Assembly: GCA_001298575.1 (NCBI GenBank)
Contig: LJCV01000274.1
Span: 1 to 64,000, forward strand
Source: Actinobacteria bacterium OK074
Lineage (GTDB): Bacteria > Actinomycetota > Actinomycetes > Streptomycetales > Streptomycetaceae
Length of the DNA: 64,000 nucleotides
Direction of reading: 5' to 3'
Shown here: positions 52,801 to 60,384 of the stretch, in pieces
Position numbering within the stretch: the first letter of the stretch is position 1
Layout of the letters: each line of letters starts with the position of its first letter
Notes under the pieces: generated by a model
What the model saw: only the letters and a program-made list of their open reading frames with translations
What the model was told of the DNA's origin: nothing
Databases searched by the model: none
Translations under genes and position numbers: made by a program

Positions 52801-53961
52801 TCACTTGCCGGCGCCCTTCGGCTTGCGCTGCTCCCAGCCGTCCGCCCACAGGTCGAACCGGGCCTGCTGCTGCGGGAATTCGGCCGCCGCGTCGACGTCC
52901 AGCTCGACGCCGAGACCGGGCGCGTCGGAGAGGTGGAAGTAGCCGTCGATCACCTCGGGGGCGCCCTTGACGACCTTCTTGATCTCCGCGTCGGCGAAGT
53001 CGTTGAAGTGCTCCAGGATCTTGAAGTTCGGGGCGGAGAACCCGACTTGGAGCGAGGCGGCGGTCAGGACCGGCCCACCGACGTTGTGCGGGGCGACGAG
53101 CACGTAGTGTGTCTCGGCGGTCGCGGCCAGCTTCCGGGTCTCCCAGATGCCGCCGATGTGGCCGACGTCGGGCTGGATGACGTCCACGGCCTGGCTCTCG
53201 AACAGCTCCCGGAACTCGATCCGGTCGTGGATGCGTTCACCGGTGGCGACCGGGATGTCGACCTTCGCGGCGACCTTCTCCAGCGCCTTGAGGTTCTCCG
53301 GCGGCACCGGCTCCTCCAGCCACGCGGGCTTGAACGGCGCGAGTTCACGGGCCAGCCGTACCGCGGTCGAGGGCGAGAAGCGGCCGTGCATCTCCAGCAT
53401 CAGCTCGGCGTCGGGCCCGATCGCGTCGCGCACGGCCTCGATGAGGGAGACGGAGTAGAGCGTCGACTCGTGGTCCAGCTCGAAGTGCCCGGTCCCGAAC
53501 GGGTCGATCTTCAGCGCCCGGTACCCGCGCGCGACCACTTCCTGCGCGGCCTTGTGGTACGCCTCCGGGGTCCGCTCGGTGGTGTACCAGCCGTTGGCGT
53601 ACGCCTTGACCTTGTCGGTCACCTTGCCGCCGAGCAGCTGCCACACCGGCACGCCCAGCGCCTTGCCCTTGATGTCCCAGCAGGCCATCTCGACGACGGC
53701 GATGCCGGACATGACGATTTCGCCCGCGCGGCCGTAGTCGCCGTACTTCATCCGGCGCACGAGGTCTTCCGCGGCGAACGGGTCGGAGCCCAGAATGTGG
53801 TTGGTCTCGGCCTCCCGCAGGTAGCCGATCAGCGCGTCGGTGTGGCCCAGCATCCGGGTCTCGCCGACTCCCGTGATGCCTTCGTCGGTGTGCACTTGGA
53901 CGTAGGTCAGGTTGCGCCACGGCGTACCGACCACGTGGGTGCTGATTCCGGTGATGCGCAC
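52801..53961 (-). CDS. Enolase-superfamily sugar acid dehydratase (galactonate dehydratase-like)
   Basis: A 386-residue mandelate-racemase-type enzyme. The capping domain begins RITGISTHVVGTPWRNLTYV; the barrel has ACWDIKGKALGVPVWQLLGG, LMLEMHGRFS (ligand position with the His typical of galactonate dehydratase), WLEEPVPPENL, TGERIHDRIEF and VIQPDVGHIGGI, then APHNVGGPVL. The first metal ligand is Glu rather than the Asp of E. coli DgoD, so substrate may differ. It would dehydrate an aldonate to a 2-keto-3-deoxy acid. GTG 53961 follows GAGGGG. No aldolase or kinase for the product lies in the window. Confidence 0.88.
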   Translation of the reverse strand: MRITGISTHVVGTPWRNLTYVQVHTDEGITGVGETRMLGHTDALIGYLREAETNHILGSDPFAAEDLVRRMKYGDYGRAGEIVMSGIAVVEMACWDIKGKALGVPVWQLLGGKVTDKVKAYANGWYTTERTPEAYHKAAQEVVARGYRALKIDPFGTGHFELDHESTLYSVSLIEAVRDAIGPDAELMLEMHGRFSPSTAVRLARELAPFKPAWLEEPVPPENLKALEKVAAKVDIPVATGERIHDRIEFRELFESQAVDVIQPDVGHIGGIWETRKLAATAETHYVLVAPHNVGGPVLTAASLQVGFSAPNFKILEHFNDFADAEIKKVVKGAPEVIDGYFHLSDAPGLGVELDVDAAAEFPQQQARFDLWADGWEQRKPKGAGK

Positions 53962-54009
53962 GGCAGATGCCCCTCGCTGTTCTGGCTGATGCGTTCGACT
54001 CTTTGGCTC

Positions 54010-54040
54010 TGTTCGAGATTTCGTCACGCGTTCGAAATGC
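54010..54040 (-). promoter_or_regulatory. IclR-type operator copies upstream of dehydratase operon
   Basis: On the minus strand AAATCTCGAACAG (54022-54010) matches 12 of 13 bases of the iclR operator arm AAATATCGAACAG; a further half-site CATTTCGAACG lies just upstream (~54039-54029), and TCGAACA recurs near 54093. Confidence 0.6.
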
Positions 54041-54244
54041 TGGCGTGACAGTAAGGACGTCGTAAGCCGAGTGTCAATGGGTCGAACACAACGGCGGGTG
54101 GCGGATTTCGCCCGATTGCGGCAGCCGTCGCACGCGCGATCTTGCGAAGAACCCGCACAACCCGCTTCACCAGGGGGTTTCCCACACAACTTTCACGGCT
54201 GCTACCGGGAAAGCCCATAGGCCGGAACCTAGTCTTCCCGCGTC

Positions 54245-54988
54245 ATGGACTACTGCCTCCCGTGCCGACGGCACCTCAACGGCGCCGTCGCCTGCCCGGG
54301 CTGCGGCACCCCCGCCGACGACGTACGCGCCTACGCGCTCGCCGGCCCGACCGAGTCCGCCGCGCACCCGGAGAGCGACGGGGACGGCGGGGGCGAGGGG
54401 AGCGCCGAGGGCGACACGCCGTCCCACGAGGGGCGCCGCCGCGGCTCCGGCGCGGGCGGGCGCTCCGCGCGGCGGGACCGCAAGGCCGCCGTGCACCGCC
54501 GCCGTCGTCGGCGTGTCGTGTTCGTCGGCGTGGGCCTGCTGCTGGCCGCGGGCGCCCTCAGCCTCGCCGAACTCGGCATCGAGGCACCGGAGTCCACGCC
54601 CAAGTCGGCCAGTTCCGGCGACGGTACGACGGACGAGGCGGCCACGGGGGAGGCGGGCGGCACCTCCGGCGGCTCGACGTCCGGCGGGTCGGCCACCACG
54701 GGCGACACGCCCGGCGCGTCGGTGTCCCCGTCGGCGGACGCCACCGGCAAGGACGGCAAGAAAAAGAAGGACAAGAAGTCCGCCGGGGACAAGGAGTCCG
54801 CGGACCCGTCGACCTCCGGCTCGGCCGCCACGGGGGCGACCGCGAGCGGCGCGACATCCACGGGAACGGCCGGCGCGACCCCGACGGACGGTACGACGAC
54901 ACCGACGTCCGACCCGACGACCGCGGATCCGACGGCCGATCCGACGCCGTCGGAGACGTGCACGGTGTTCCTGTGGTGGTGCTCGTAA
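54245..54988 (+). CDS. SCO2400-like zinc-ribbon membrane protein
   Basis: A 247-residue protein. The N-terminus MDYCLPCRRHLNGAVACPGC holds two CxxC pairs, a zinc ribbon, and matches the small conserved Streptomyces family named after SCO2400. A charged, Arg-rich linker precedes a single membrane helix (VVFVGVGLLLAAGALSLAEL, about residues 93-112). The C-terminal ~130 residues are Ser/Thr/Gly/Asp-rich, mucin-like, with a lysine patch (KDGKKKKDKK), ending CTVFLWWCS. The zinc ribbon would be cytoplasmic and the tail outside. Function unknown. An AACCGGTTTC motif overlaps the stop codon. Confidence 0.8.
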   Translation: MDYCLPCRRHLNGAVACPGCGTPADDVRAYALAGPTESAAHPESDGDGGGEGSAEGDTPSHEGRRRGSGAGGRSARRDRKAAVHRRRRRRVVFVGVGLLLAAGALSLAELGIEAPESTPKSASSGDGTTDEAATGEAGGTSGGSTSGGSATTGDTPGASVSPSADATGKDGKKKKDKKSAGDKESADPSTSGSAATGATASGATSTGTAGATPTDGTTTPTSDPTTADPTADPTPSETCTVFLWWCS

Positions 54989-55080
54989 CCGGTTTCGGTA
55001 ACGGTGGCGGTGTTCGCGCGGCGGTGTCCGTGGCTTCGCGGTGGTGCCCGTAGCTTCGCGGTGGTGCCTGTAGCGGGCGC

Positions 55081-55536
55081 CTAGGCGCCGCCGTTCTCCG
55101 CCGCCCCCGCCAGCATCCGTACCAACAGCTCCCGCAGCGCCAGCCGTTCGCCCTCCGCGAGGCCCGCCAGCGGCTCGCGGGCGAAGTCGAGGGACTCGCG
55201 CAGGCTGCGCGCCACCTTGCGGCCCTCCGGCGTGGCCGCGGCCAGCTTGACGCGCCGGTCGGCCGGGTCCGCGCGGCGCTCGACCAGGCCCCGGGCCTCC
55301 AGCCGGTCCACGATCCCGGTGACGTTCGACGGCTCGCACTTCAGCTTCCGCGCCACCTGCCGCATCGGCAGCGGCCCCAGCGTCAGCAGCGCGAGCAGCC
55401 GCGCCTGCGCGCCGGTGAGCGCGTGCCCGGCGGCGGCCTGCTCGTACTCCTCGTGGTACCGCGCCACGACCGTCCCGATCAGGTCCACGACCTCCAGGGT
55501 GAGGGCATCGACGGGGGACTTCTTCTGTACGGCCAT
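55081..55536 (-). CDS. MarR family regulator
   Basis: A 151-residue MarR protein with the winged helix GPLPMRQVARKLKCEPSNVT, then GIVDRLEARGLVERRADPAD and the wing RRVKLAAATPEGRKV. Start ATG 55536. It is divergent from an NADP-dependent oxidoreductase; the 167-bp space holds an inverted repeat. MarR regulators of such pairs usually respond to oxidants, quinones or other reactive small molecules. Confidence 0.9.
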   Translation of the reverse strand: MAVQKKSPVDALTLEVVDLIGTVVARYHEEYEQAAAGHALTGAQARLLALLTLGPLPMRQVARKLKCEPSNVTGIVDRLEARGLVERRADPADRRVKLAAATPEGRKVARSLRESLDFAREPLAGLAEGERLALRELLVRMLAGAAENGGA

Positions 55537-55557
55537 GACGATCAGGTTACCCGGTTA

Positions 55558-55579
55558 CTTGACAACATGAAATATCAAG
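55558..55579. promoter_or_regulatory. MarR-type operator candidate CTTGA-N12-TCAAG
   Basis: CTTGACAACATGAAATATCAAG, read as inverted arms CTTGA and TCAAG, lies 22 bp upstream of the MarR start in an AT-rich patch. A TTGACA is embedded in it. Likely autoregulatory site controlling both divergent genes. Confidence 0.6.
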
Positions 55580-55703
55580 GCGCATGGTTGTTTCAGGTAG
55601 TGAAGTAAATGACGACTCCAGCGGCCCCGGCGCCCCCGTGGCCCAGGCGTCGCCGCCGTACGCGAGCCGCCGTACGCAAGCCGCAGCACGTGAGGAAGGC
55701 CCC

Positions 55704-56726
55704 ATGTCCGAGACCCCGAAGCTCCCCACCGTCAACCGCGCCTGGCACCTTCAGAGCCGTCCGGTCGGCTGGCCGAAGCCCGAGGACTTCGCGCTGGTCG
55801 AGGAGGAGGTACGGCAGCCGCGCGAGGGCCAGGTCCTGGTGCGCAACCTGTACGTCTCGGTGGACCCCTACATGAGGGGCCGGATGAGCGAGGCCAAGTC
55901 GTACGTGGCCCCGTTCGAGCTGGGCAAGGCCATGCAGGGCGGCGCGGTCGGCGAGGTCGTCGCCTCGAACGCCGAGGGTCTGGCCGTCGGCGACCACGTC
56001 CTGCACTTCCTGGGCTGGCGCGAGTACGCCACCTTCGACGCCAAGCAGGCCGTCAAGGTCGACCCGGAGGCCGCGCCGCTGTCGACGTATCTGGGCGTCC
56101 TCGGCATGACGGGCCTCACCGCCTACGCGGGCCTGCTGCGCACCGCCGCCTTCAAGGAGGGCGACTCCGTCTTCGTGTCCGGCGCGGCCGGTGCCGTGGG
56201 CAGCCAGGTCGGCCAGATCGCGAAGCTCAAGGGCGCCTCGCGGGTGATCGGTTCGGCCGGCTCGGACGAGAAGGTCAAGCTCCTGATCGAGGAGTACGGC
56301 TTCGACGCGGCCTTCAACTACAAGACCGGCAAGGTCGGTTCACTGCTGCGCGAGGCGGCTCCGGACGGCGTCGACGTCTACTTCGACAACGTCGGCGGCG
56401 ACCACCTCGAAGCGGCCATCGGCTCCCTCAACACCGACGGCCGCATCGCGATCTGCGGCATGATCTCGGTCTACAACAACACCGAGGCCGCCCCCGGCCC
56501 GCGCAACCTCGCCCGCCTGATCCAGACCCGCGGCCGCATCCAGGGCTTCCTCGTGGGCGACCACAACGACCTCCAGCAGCAGTTCGTCGACGAGGTCGGC
56601 ACGTGGATCCGCGCCGGCGAACTCAAGTACCGCGAAACGGTGGTTGAGGGCATCGAGAACAACCTGGAGGCGTTCCTCGGGGTACTGCGGGGCGAGAACA
56701 CGGGGAAGATGATCGTCAAGCTGTAG
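55704..56726 (+). CDS. NADP-dependent oxidoreductase (leukotriene B4 dehydrogenase-like MDR)
   Basis: A 340-residue zinc-free MDR of the NADP-dependent alkenal/quinone reductase type: NLYVSVDPYMRGRMSEAKSY near the start, the nucleotide loop VSGAAGAVGSQVGQIAKLKG, and VDVYFDNVGGDHLEAAIGSL are diagnostic. It reduces activated double bonds of toxic aldehydes or quinones. Start ATG 55704 follows GAGGAAGG; a longer in-frame extension to 55584 is not needed. Controlled in all likelihood by the adjacent MarR protein. Confidence 0.92.
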   Translation: MSETPKLPTVNRAWHLQSRPVGWPKPEDFALVEEEVRQPREGQVLVRNLYVSVDPYMRGRMSEAKSYVAPFELGKAMQGGAVGEVVASNAEGLAVGDHVLHFLGWREYATFDAKQAVKVDPEAAPLSTYLGVLGMTGLTAYAGLLRTAAFKEGDSVFVSGAAGAVGSQVGQIAKLKGASRVIGSAGSDEKVKLLIEEYGFDAAFNYKTGKVGSLLREAAPDGVDVYFDNVGGDHLEAAIGSLNTDGRIAICGMISVYNNTEAAPGPRNLARLIQTRGRIQGFLVGDHNDLQQQFVDEVGTWIRAGELKYRETVVEGIENNLEAFLGVLRGENTGKMIVKL

Positions 56727-56776
56727 GGCACTTCTCAGCGCCACTTGGTGCTGTTTGGTGTTGTTTGGTGCTACGA

Positions 56777-56813
56777 GGGAGGCCGCGCCCGGGGCTGAGG
56801 GGTGCGGCCTCCC
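56777..56813. terminator. Bidirectional terminator hairpin between convergent genes
   Basis: GGGAGGCCGC (56777-56786) and GCGGCCTCCC (56804-56813) pair perfectly around a 17-nt loop between the oxidoreductase and esterase stops. A 10-bp repeat TTGGTGNTGT (three copies, 56742-56771) precedes it. Confidence 0.8.
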
Positions 56814-56843
56814 GCGTACTCGTAACAGTTGGCGGCCGGGCGG

Positions 56844-58010
56844 TCAGTGGCCAAGTGCCGCCGTGTGCACGGCTTTTACCAGCCGCTCGTTCTCCGGGGC
56901 CGGACCGCCGGGGAACGCCGTACGGCGGCGGGTGTACCCGTAGGCCAGGCCGCTGCGCGGGTCGGCGAACGCCTGGGAACCGGCCGCACCGCCGTGCCCG
57001 AAGGAGCCCGCGCCCAGGAACGGGTACGAGCCCTGCGCCGTGGCCTGGAACCCGAGGCCGAACGCCTGCTCCGCGCGCGCCACCAGGTCCAGCCCGACCG
57101 AGTGGATCTGCGCGAACTCGGCGGCCGTGTCCGGCTTCAGCAGCGGCGGGCGCCCGTCGAACTCGCCGATCGCGGCGGCGTACAGCCCGGCGAGACCGCG
57201 CGCGGAGCCGACCCCGCCCGCGGATGCCTGCCCCTGGGCGCGCACGGTACGGGAGTTGGGGAAGTCGGCGAGCGCGAACGGTTGCGGCACATGGTTGTTG
57301 AACGCGATCGAGGTGAGGGTGTGCGGCCCGGACGGCGCCGCCGCCAACTGCGCCTGTTGCGCCGGGGTCGGCAGCATGGGCTGGGCGGACCGGTAGCGGG
57401 GCTCCTCGGCCTCGGGCAGCCCCAGGTAGAAGTCGAGCCCGTACGGGGCCCGGACCCGCTCCTCGTACACCTCCTGGAGCGTGCGGCCGGTCACCCGTCG
57501 CACGACCTCGCCGGTGAGCGCGCCGATGGTCAGCCCGTGGTAGCCGAAGGCGGTGCCCGGCCGCCAGAACGGCCGCTGGGTGGCGAGCCGTTGGGCGATG
57601 GCCCGGTCGTCGGCCAGCTCCTCCGGGGTGAAGCCCGCGTCGAGACCGACGACTCCGGCCCGGTGCGAGATCAACTCGCGCAGGGTCACGGCTGCCTTGC
57701 CCTCGGCCGCGAACTCCGGCCAGTAGTGGGCCACTTCGCGGTCCAGGTCCAGGACACCGTCCTGCACGAGGAGCGCGACGACGAGGTGGGCGGCGCCCTT
57801 GGTGGAGGAGTACACGCCGTACAGGCTGTGCTCGTCGGTACCCGGCCCGGCCCACAGGTCGACGACCCGGCGCCCGTGCACGTACGCGGCCAACTGCCCT
57901 TCGTAGTCCGGCCGTTCCTCGGCGACGAAGGCGGCGAACTCGGCGCGAACGGTCTCGTATCCGTCGGCGACGGTGCCGTGAACGGTGGGCTGCCGAAGCT
58001 CCTGCGACAT
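56844..58010 (-). CDS. Beta-lactamase-fold serine hydrolase (class C/EstB-like)
   Basis: A 388-residue serine hydrolase. The nucleophile motif SxxK is SSTK in YGVYSSTKGAAHLV (about residue 68), the second motif is YHGLTIGAL, and a late HGGAAGS replaces KTG. This pattern belongs to EstB-like esterases and DD-peptidase relatives rather than antibiotic-hydrolysing beta-lactamases. No signal peptide is seen, so it is probably cytoplasmic. Start ATG 58010. Physiological substrate unknown. Confidence 0.9.
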   Translation of the reverse strand: MSQELRQPTVHGTVADGYETVRAEFAAFVAEERPDYEGQLAAYVHGRRVVDLWAGPGTDEHSLYGVYSSTKGAAHLVVALLVQDGVLDLDREVAHYWPEFAAEGKAAVTLRELISHRAGVVGLDAGFTPEELADDRAIAQRLATQRPFWRPGTAFGYHGLTIGALTGEVVRRVTGRTLQEVYEERVRAPYGLDFYLGLPEAEEPRYRSAQPMLPTPAQQAQLAAAPSGPHTLTSIAFNNHVPQPFALADFPNSRTVRAQGQASAGGVGSARGLAGLYAAAIGEFDGRPPLLKPDTAAEFAQIHSVGLDLVARAEQAFGLGFQATAQGSYPFLGAGSFGHGGAAGSQAFADPRSGLAYGYTRRRTAFPGGPAPENERLVKAVHTAALGH

Positions 58011-58184
58011 CAGTGCTCCTTAGTGTTCACCAGCGCGTTCACGGTGAACTCGCGAACCAACGAACTCTCTGGACCACTGGGGCCAACGCGGTCGCGGGAC
58101 AAGGGAATTCCCGCGGAAGAGGGCGAACGCGCCAGGCGCTGGGCATGCTGGGAGCAGAGACGAGGCCAGGCCAGGAGGACCCCC

Positions 58185-59096
58185 ATGCCGCCGTCGATCC
58201 AGTCCATCCAGTCGATCCCGATCTTCTTCATCCCGTCGCTGCCCAGCCGGGCGGAGGTGATGCGGGTGGCGCGCGGCACCACGGACGTGACCGGCCAACT
58301 CCTGGACACGGCGGGGAACATCACCCGGATCGCCCTCAACACGCTGGATCCCAGGGACGGTTCGGGCGCGGAGGCGCTGCGGGTACTGCGCCGGACCACC
58401 GCGGATCTGGCCGAGGCGAGCGCGTCACCGCAGGCGCAGGAGGCGTTCTACCGCATCGTCGACACACTCACCCGCCTGGGCACGGCGGGCGCGCCGCTGG
58501 CCGCGCACCCGGTGAGCGCCCCCGCGCAGGCGCTGCTGACGGCGCTGGGCGACACCCTGCTGCCGATCCTGGACGCGGTCGAACCGGCGGTCCAGGAGGC
58601 GGCCGAGGCCCTGGCCGAACTCACCGACGCGGCCTCCCCGTTGCTCCCCGCGGCGGCGGGCCTGACGGCAGGCATCCTCCTGACCCTCACCCCCCTGATC
58701 CGCGCGGCGGCAGAGGTACTACGCGACTCAACCCCCGAACTGACCCGCATGGCCGAGGCGTTGACAACAGCCCTGGCCCCACTGCTTCCCCTCCAGGCAG
58801 CCCTCTCCCAACGCGCGGCAACCCTGACGGCGGCCCTGATCCGCACCACCCTCCCACCCCTGGCCGACGCAACAGAGGCAGCGGCCACGACGGCCACAGC
58901 GGCCCGCCCCCTCTTCCTCACCGCGGAGAACCTCCTCCTGACAGCCGCGGAACGCCTCCAACCACTGCTCCTGACAACGGCATCGGCGACGGGACGGGTG
59001 GCGAGGTCGGTGGCGGTACGGGTCACGGCGGCGGTGGCGCCGGTGGGGGAGGGGGGATTGGTGGTGGCCAGTGCGACTGGGGCGGTTGACGAGTGA
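58185..59096 (+). CDS. Unknown Ala/Leu-rich helical protein
   Basis: A 303-residue protein I do not recognise. It starts MPPSIQSIQSIPIFFIPSLP after a good AGGAGGA site. Nearly all of it is amphipathic or hydrophobic helix rich in Ala, Leu and Thr (LLTALGDTLLPILDAVEPAV, LLPAAAGLTAGILLTLTPLI, EALTTALAPLLPLQAALSQR). No charged catalytic motif is visible. Codon choice changes within the gene: from about 58700 many codons end in A (CCA, ACA, GCA), unusual for the window. It may be a membrane-surface or phasin-like protein; this is only from composition. Confidence 0.6.
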   Translation: MPPSIQSIQSIPIFFIPSLPSRAEVMRVARGTTDVTGQLLDTAGNITRIALNTLDPRDGSGAEALRVLRRTTADLAEASASPQAQEAFYRIVDTLTRLGTAGAPLAAHPVSAPAQALLTALGDTLLPILDAVEPAVQEAAEALAELTDAASPLLPAAAGLTAGILLTLTPLIRAAAEVLRDSTPELTRMAEALTTALAPLLPLQAALSQRAATLTAALIRTTLPPLADATEAAATTATAARPLFLTAENLLLTAAERLQPLLLTTASATGRVARSVAVRVTAAVAPVGEGGLVVASATGAVDE

Positions 59097-59534
59097 GGCG
59101 GGTTCGGCTGGGCCTGCGGCTGTGACTGCGGCTGCGGCTTTGGGCGCGTACGCCTTGGCTGGGCCCGGTGTCGGAGGCCACTGCCGAGATGCCGGCCGTC
59201 CCACTCACCCGAAGAAGACTCCCTCGGGGCCGCTGTCCGGCACCAGTCGGCTGGGCTGGTGTTTGAGCCGCCCTCGCCATCCACTTCCTTCACTCGCCGT
59301 CCGAGGGCTCCCTCGGGGCCGCTGTCCCGCACCACCCAACCGGGCCGCCGTGAGGCCACCCTCGCCATCCGACCCGCCCCACCCTCCCAGCCCGGCCGGC
59401 GTTCGAGGCCGAGGCCGTTCAGGCCGACAAGCGGGGGCGAGGGGCGCAGCCCCATGAGGACGGGACGGGTAAGGGCGGCGGGGGCGAAATCCACTCCCCG
59501 ACACCACCCCCACCCACCTCGCTAAAGTTCCCCC
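59097..59534. other. 438-bp non-coding region with duplicated and Streptomyces-type repeats
   Basis: No convincing ORF. It contains two related ~65-bp segments beginning CTCCCTCGGGGCCGCTGTCC (59219-59284 and 59308-59372, 89 bp apart), then CCCAGCCCGGCCGGCGTTCGAGGCCGAGGCCGTTCAGG-type sequence up to CGCAGCCCC (59388-59453), which resembles an intergenic element frequent in Streptomyces genomes. It separates the unknown protein gene from the EI24 gene. Confidence 0.6.
59219..59372. repeat. Direct duplication of ~65 bp, two diverged copies
   Basis: Copy 1 (59219-59284) and copy 2 (59308-59372) share CTCCCTCGGGGCCGCTGTC at the left end and CCCTCGCCATCC at the right end, with diverged middles. Confidence 0.75.
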
Positions 59535-60356
59535 ATGCGCGATCTTGGGACCGGTTTCGCCCACCTACTCAGAGGCCACCGCTGGGTCGGCCGCCACGGC
59601 GGCCAGTACGGCTTCGCCCTGCTCCCCGCCCTCATCACCCTCGCCCTCTACGCGGCAGCGCTCACCGCCCTCGCCCTCTGGGGCGGCGACTTCGTCACCT
59701 GGGCCACCCCCTTCGCCGACGACTGGTCCTCCCCCTGGCAGAGCCTCTTCCGCGGCCTGCTCACCGTCGTCCTGTTCGCCCTCGCCCTCCTCCTCGCCGT
59801 CCTCACCTTCACCGCCGTCACCCTCCTGATAGGGCAGCCGTTCTACGAGAGCCTCTCCGAGAAGGTCGACAGGGACGTCTCCCCGGACGGCACCGCCCCC
59901 GAGTCCAACCTCCCGCTCTGGCGCGAACTGTGGATCTCGGCCCGCGACAGCCTCCGCATCCTCGCCCGCGCAGGCGTATGGGGCATCCTCCTCTTCGCCC
60001 TCGGCTTCATCCCGGTGGTGGGCCAGACGGTCGTCCCGGTCATCGGCTTCTTCGTCACGGGCTTCTTCCTCACCGAGGAACTCACCTCCGTCGCCCTGCA
60101 ACGCCGAGGCGTCGAACTCCGCGACCGCCTCCGCCTGTTGCGCTCCCGCAAACTCCTCGTCTGGGGCTTCGGCACCCCCTTGGGCCTCGCCTTCCTGGTC
60201 CCGCTGGTCGCCGTCTTCCTGATGCCGGGCGCGGTGGCGGGCGCGACGCTACTGGCCCGCGAACTCCTGGGCGAGGAAACGGAAGCCGCAGACGACACCC
60301 CGAACCGCGCCCCGAACGACGTCCAGGAACCGCCAGAGCACCCGCAGTTTCCGTAA
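59535..60356 (+). CDS. EI24/CysZ-like membrane protein
   Basis: A 273-residue protein with about six hydrophobic segments and the EI24/CysZ pattern (LLRGHRWVGRHGGQYGFALL; TLLIGQPFYESLSEKVDRDV; LLFALGFIPVVGQTVVPVIG). E. coli CysZ is a sulfate permease; actinobacterial relatives are usually unassigned. A Glu/Pro-rich tail follows the last helix. Start ATG 59535. If it moves sulfate, it would fit the other sulfur genes of the window, but it is 38 kb from them, so this is weak inference. Confidence 0.85.
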   Translation: MRDLGTGFAHLLRGHRWVGRHGGQYGFALLPALITLALYAAALTALALWGGDFVTWATPFADDWSSPWQSLFRGLLTVVLFALALLLAVLTFTAVTLLIGQPFYESLSEKVDRDVSPDGTAPESNLPLWRELWISARDSLRILARAGVWGILLFALGFIPVVGQTVVPVIGFFVTGFFLTEELTSVALQRRGVELRDRLRLLRSRKLLVWGFGTPLGLAFLVPLVAVFLMPGAVAGATLLARELLGEETEAADDTPNRAPNDVQEPPEHPQFP

Positions 60357-60384
60357 CCGCTACCGCAACACCAATCCCAACCCA

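Noticed and set aside
56844..58010. Antibiotic-resistance beta-lactamase
   Set aside because: It has SSTK but HGG in place of KTG and no signal peptide, which fits EstB-like esterases.
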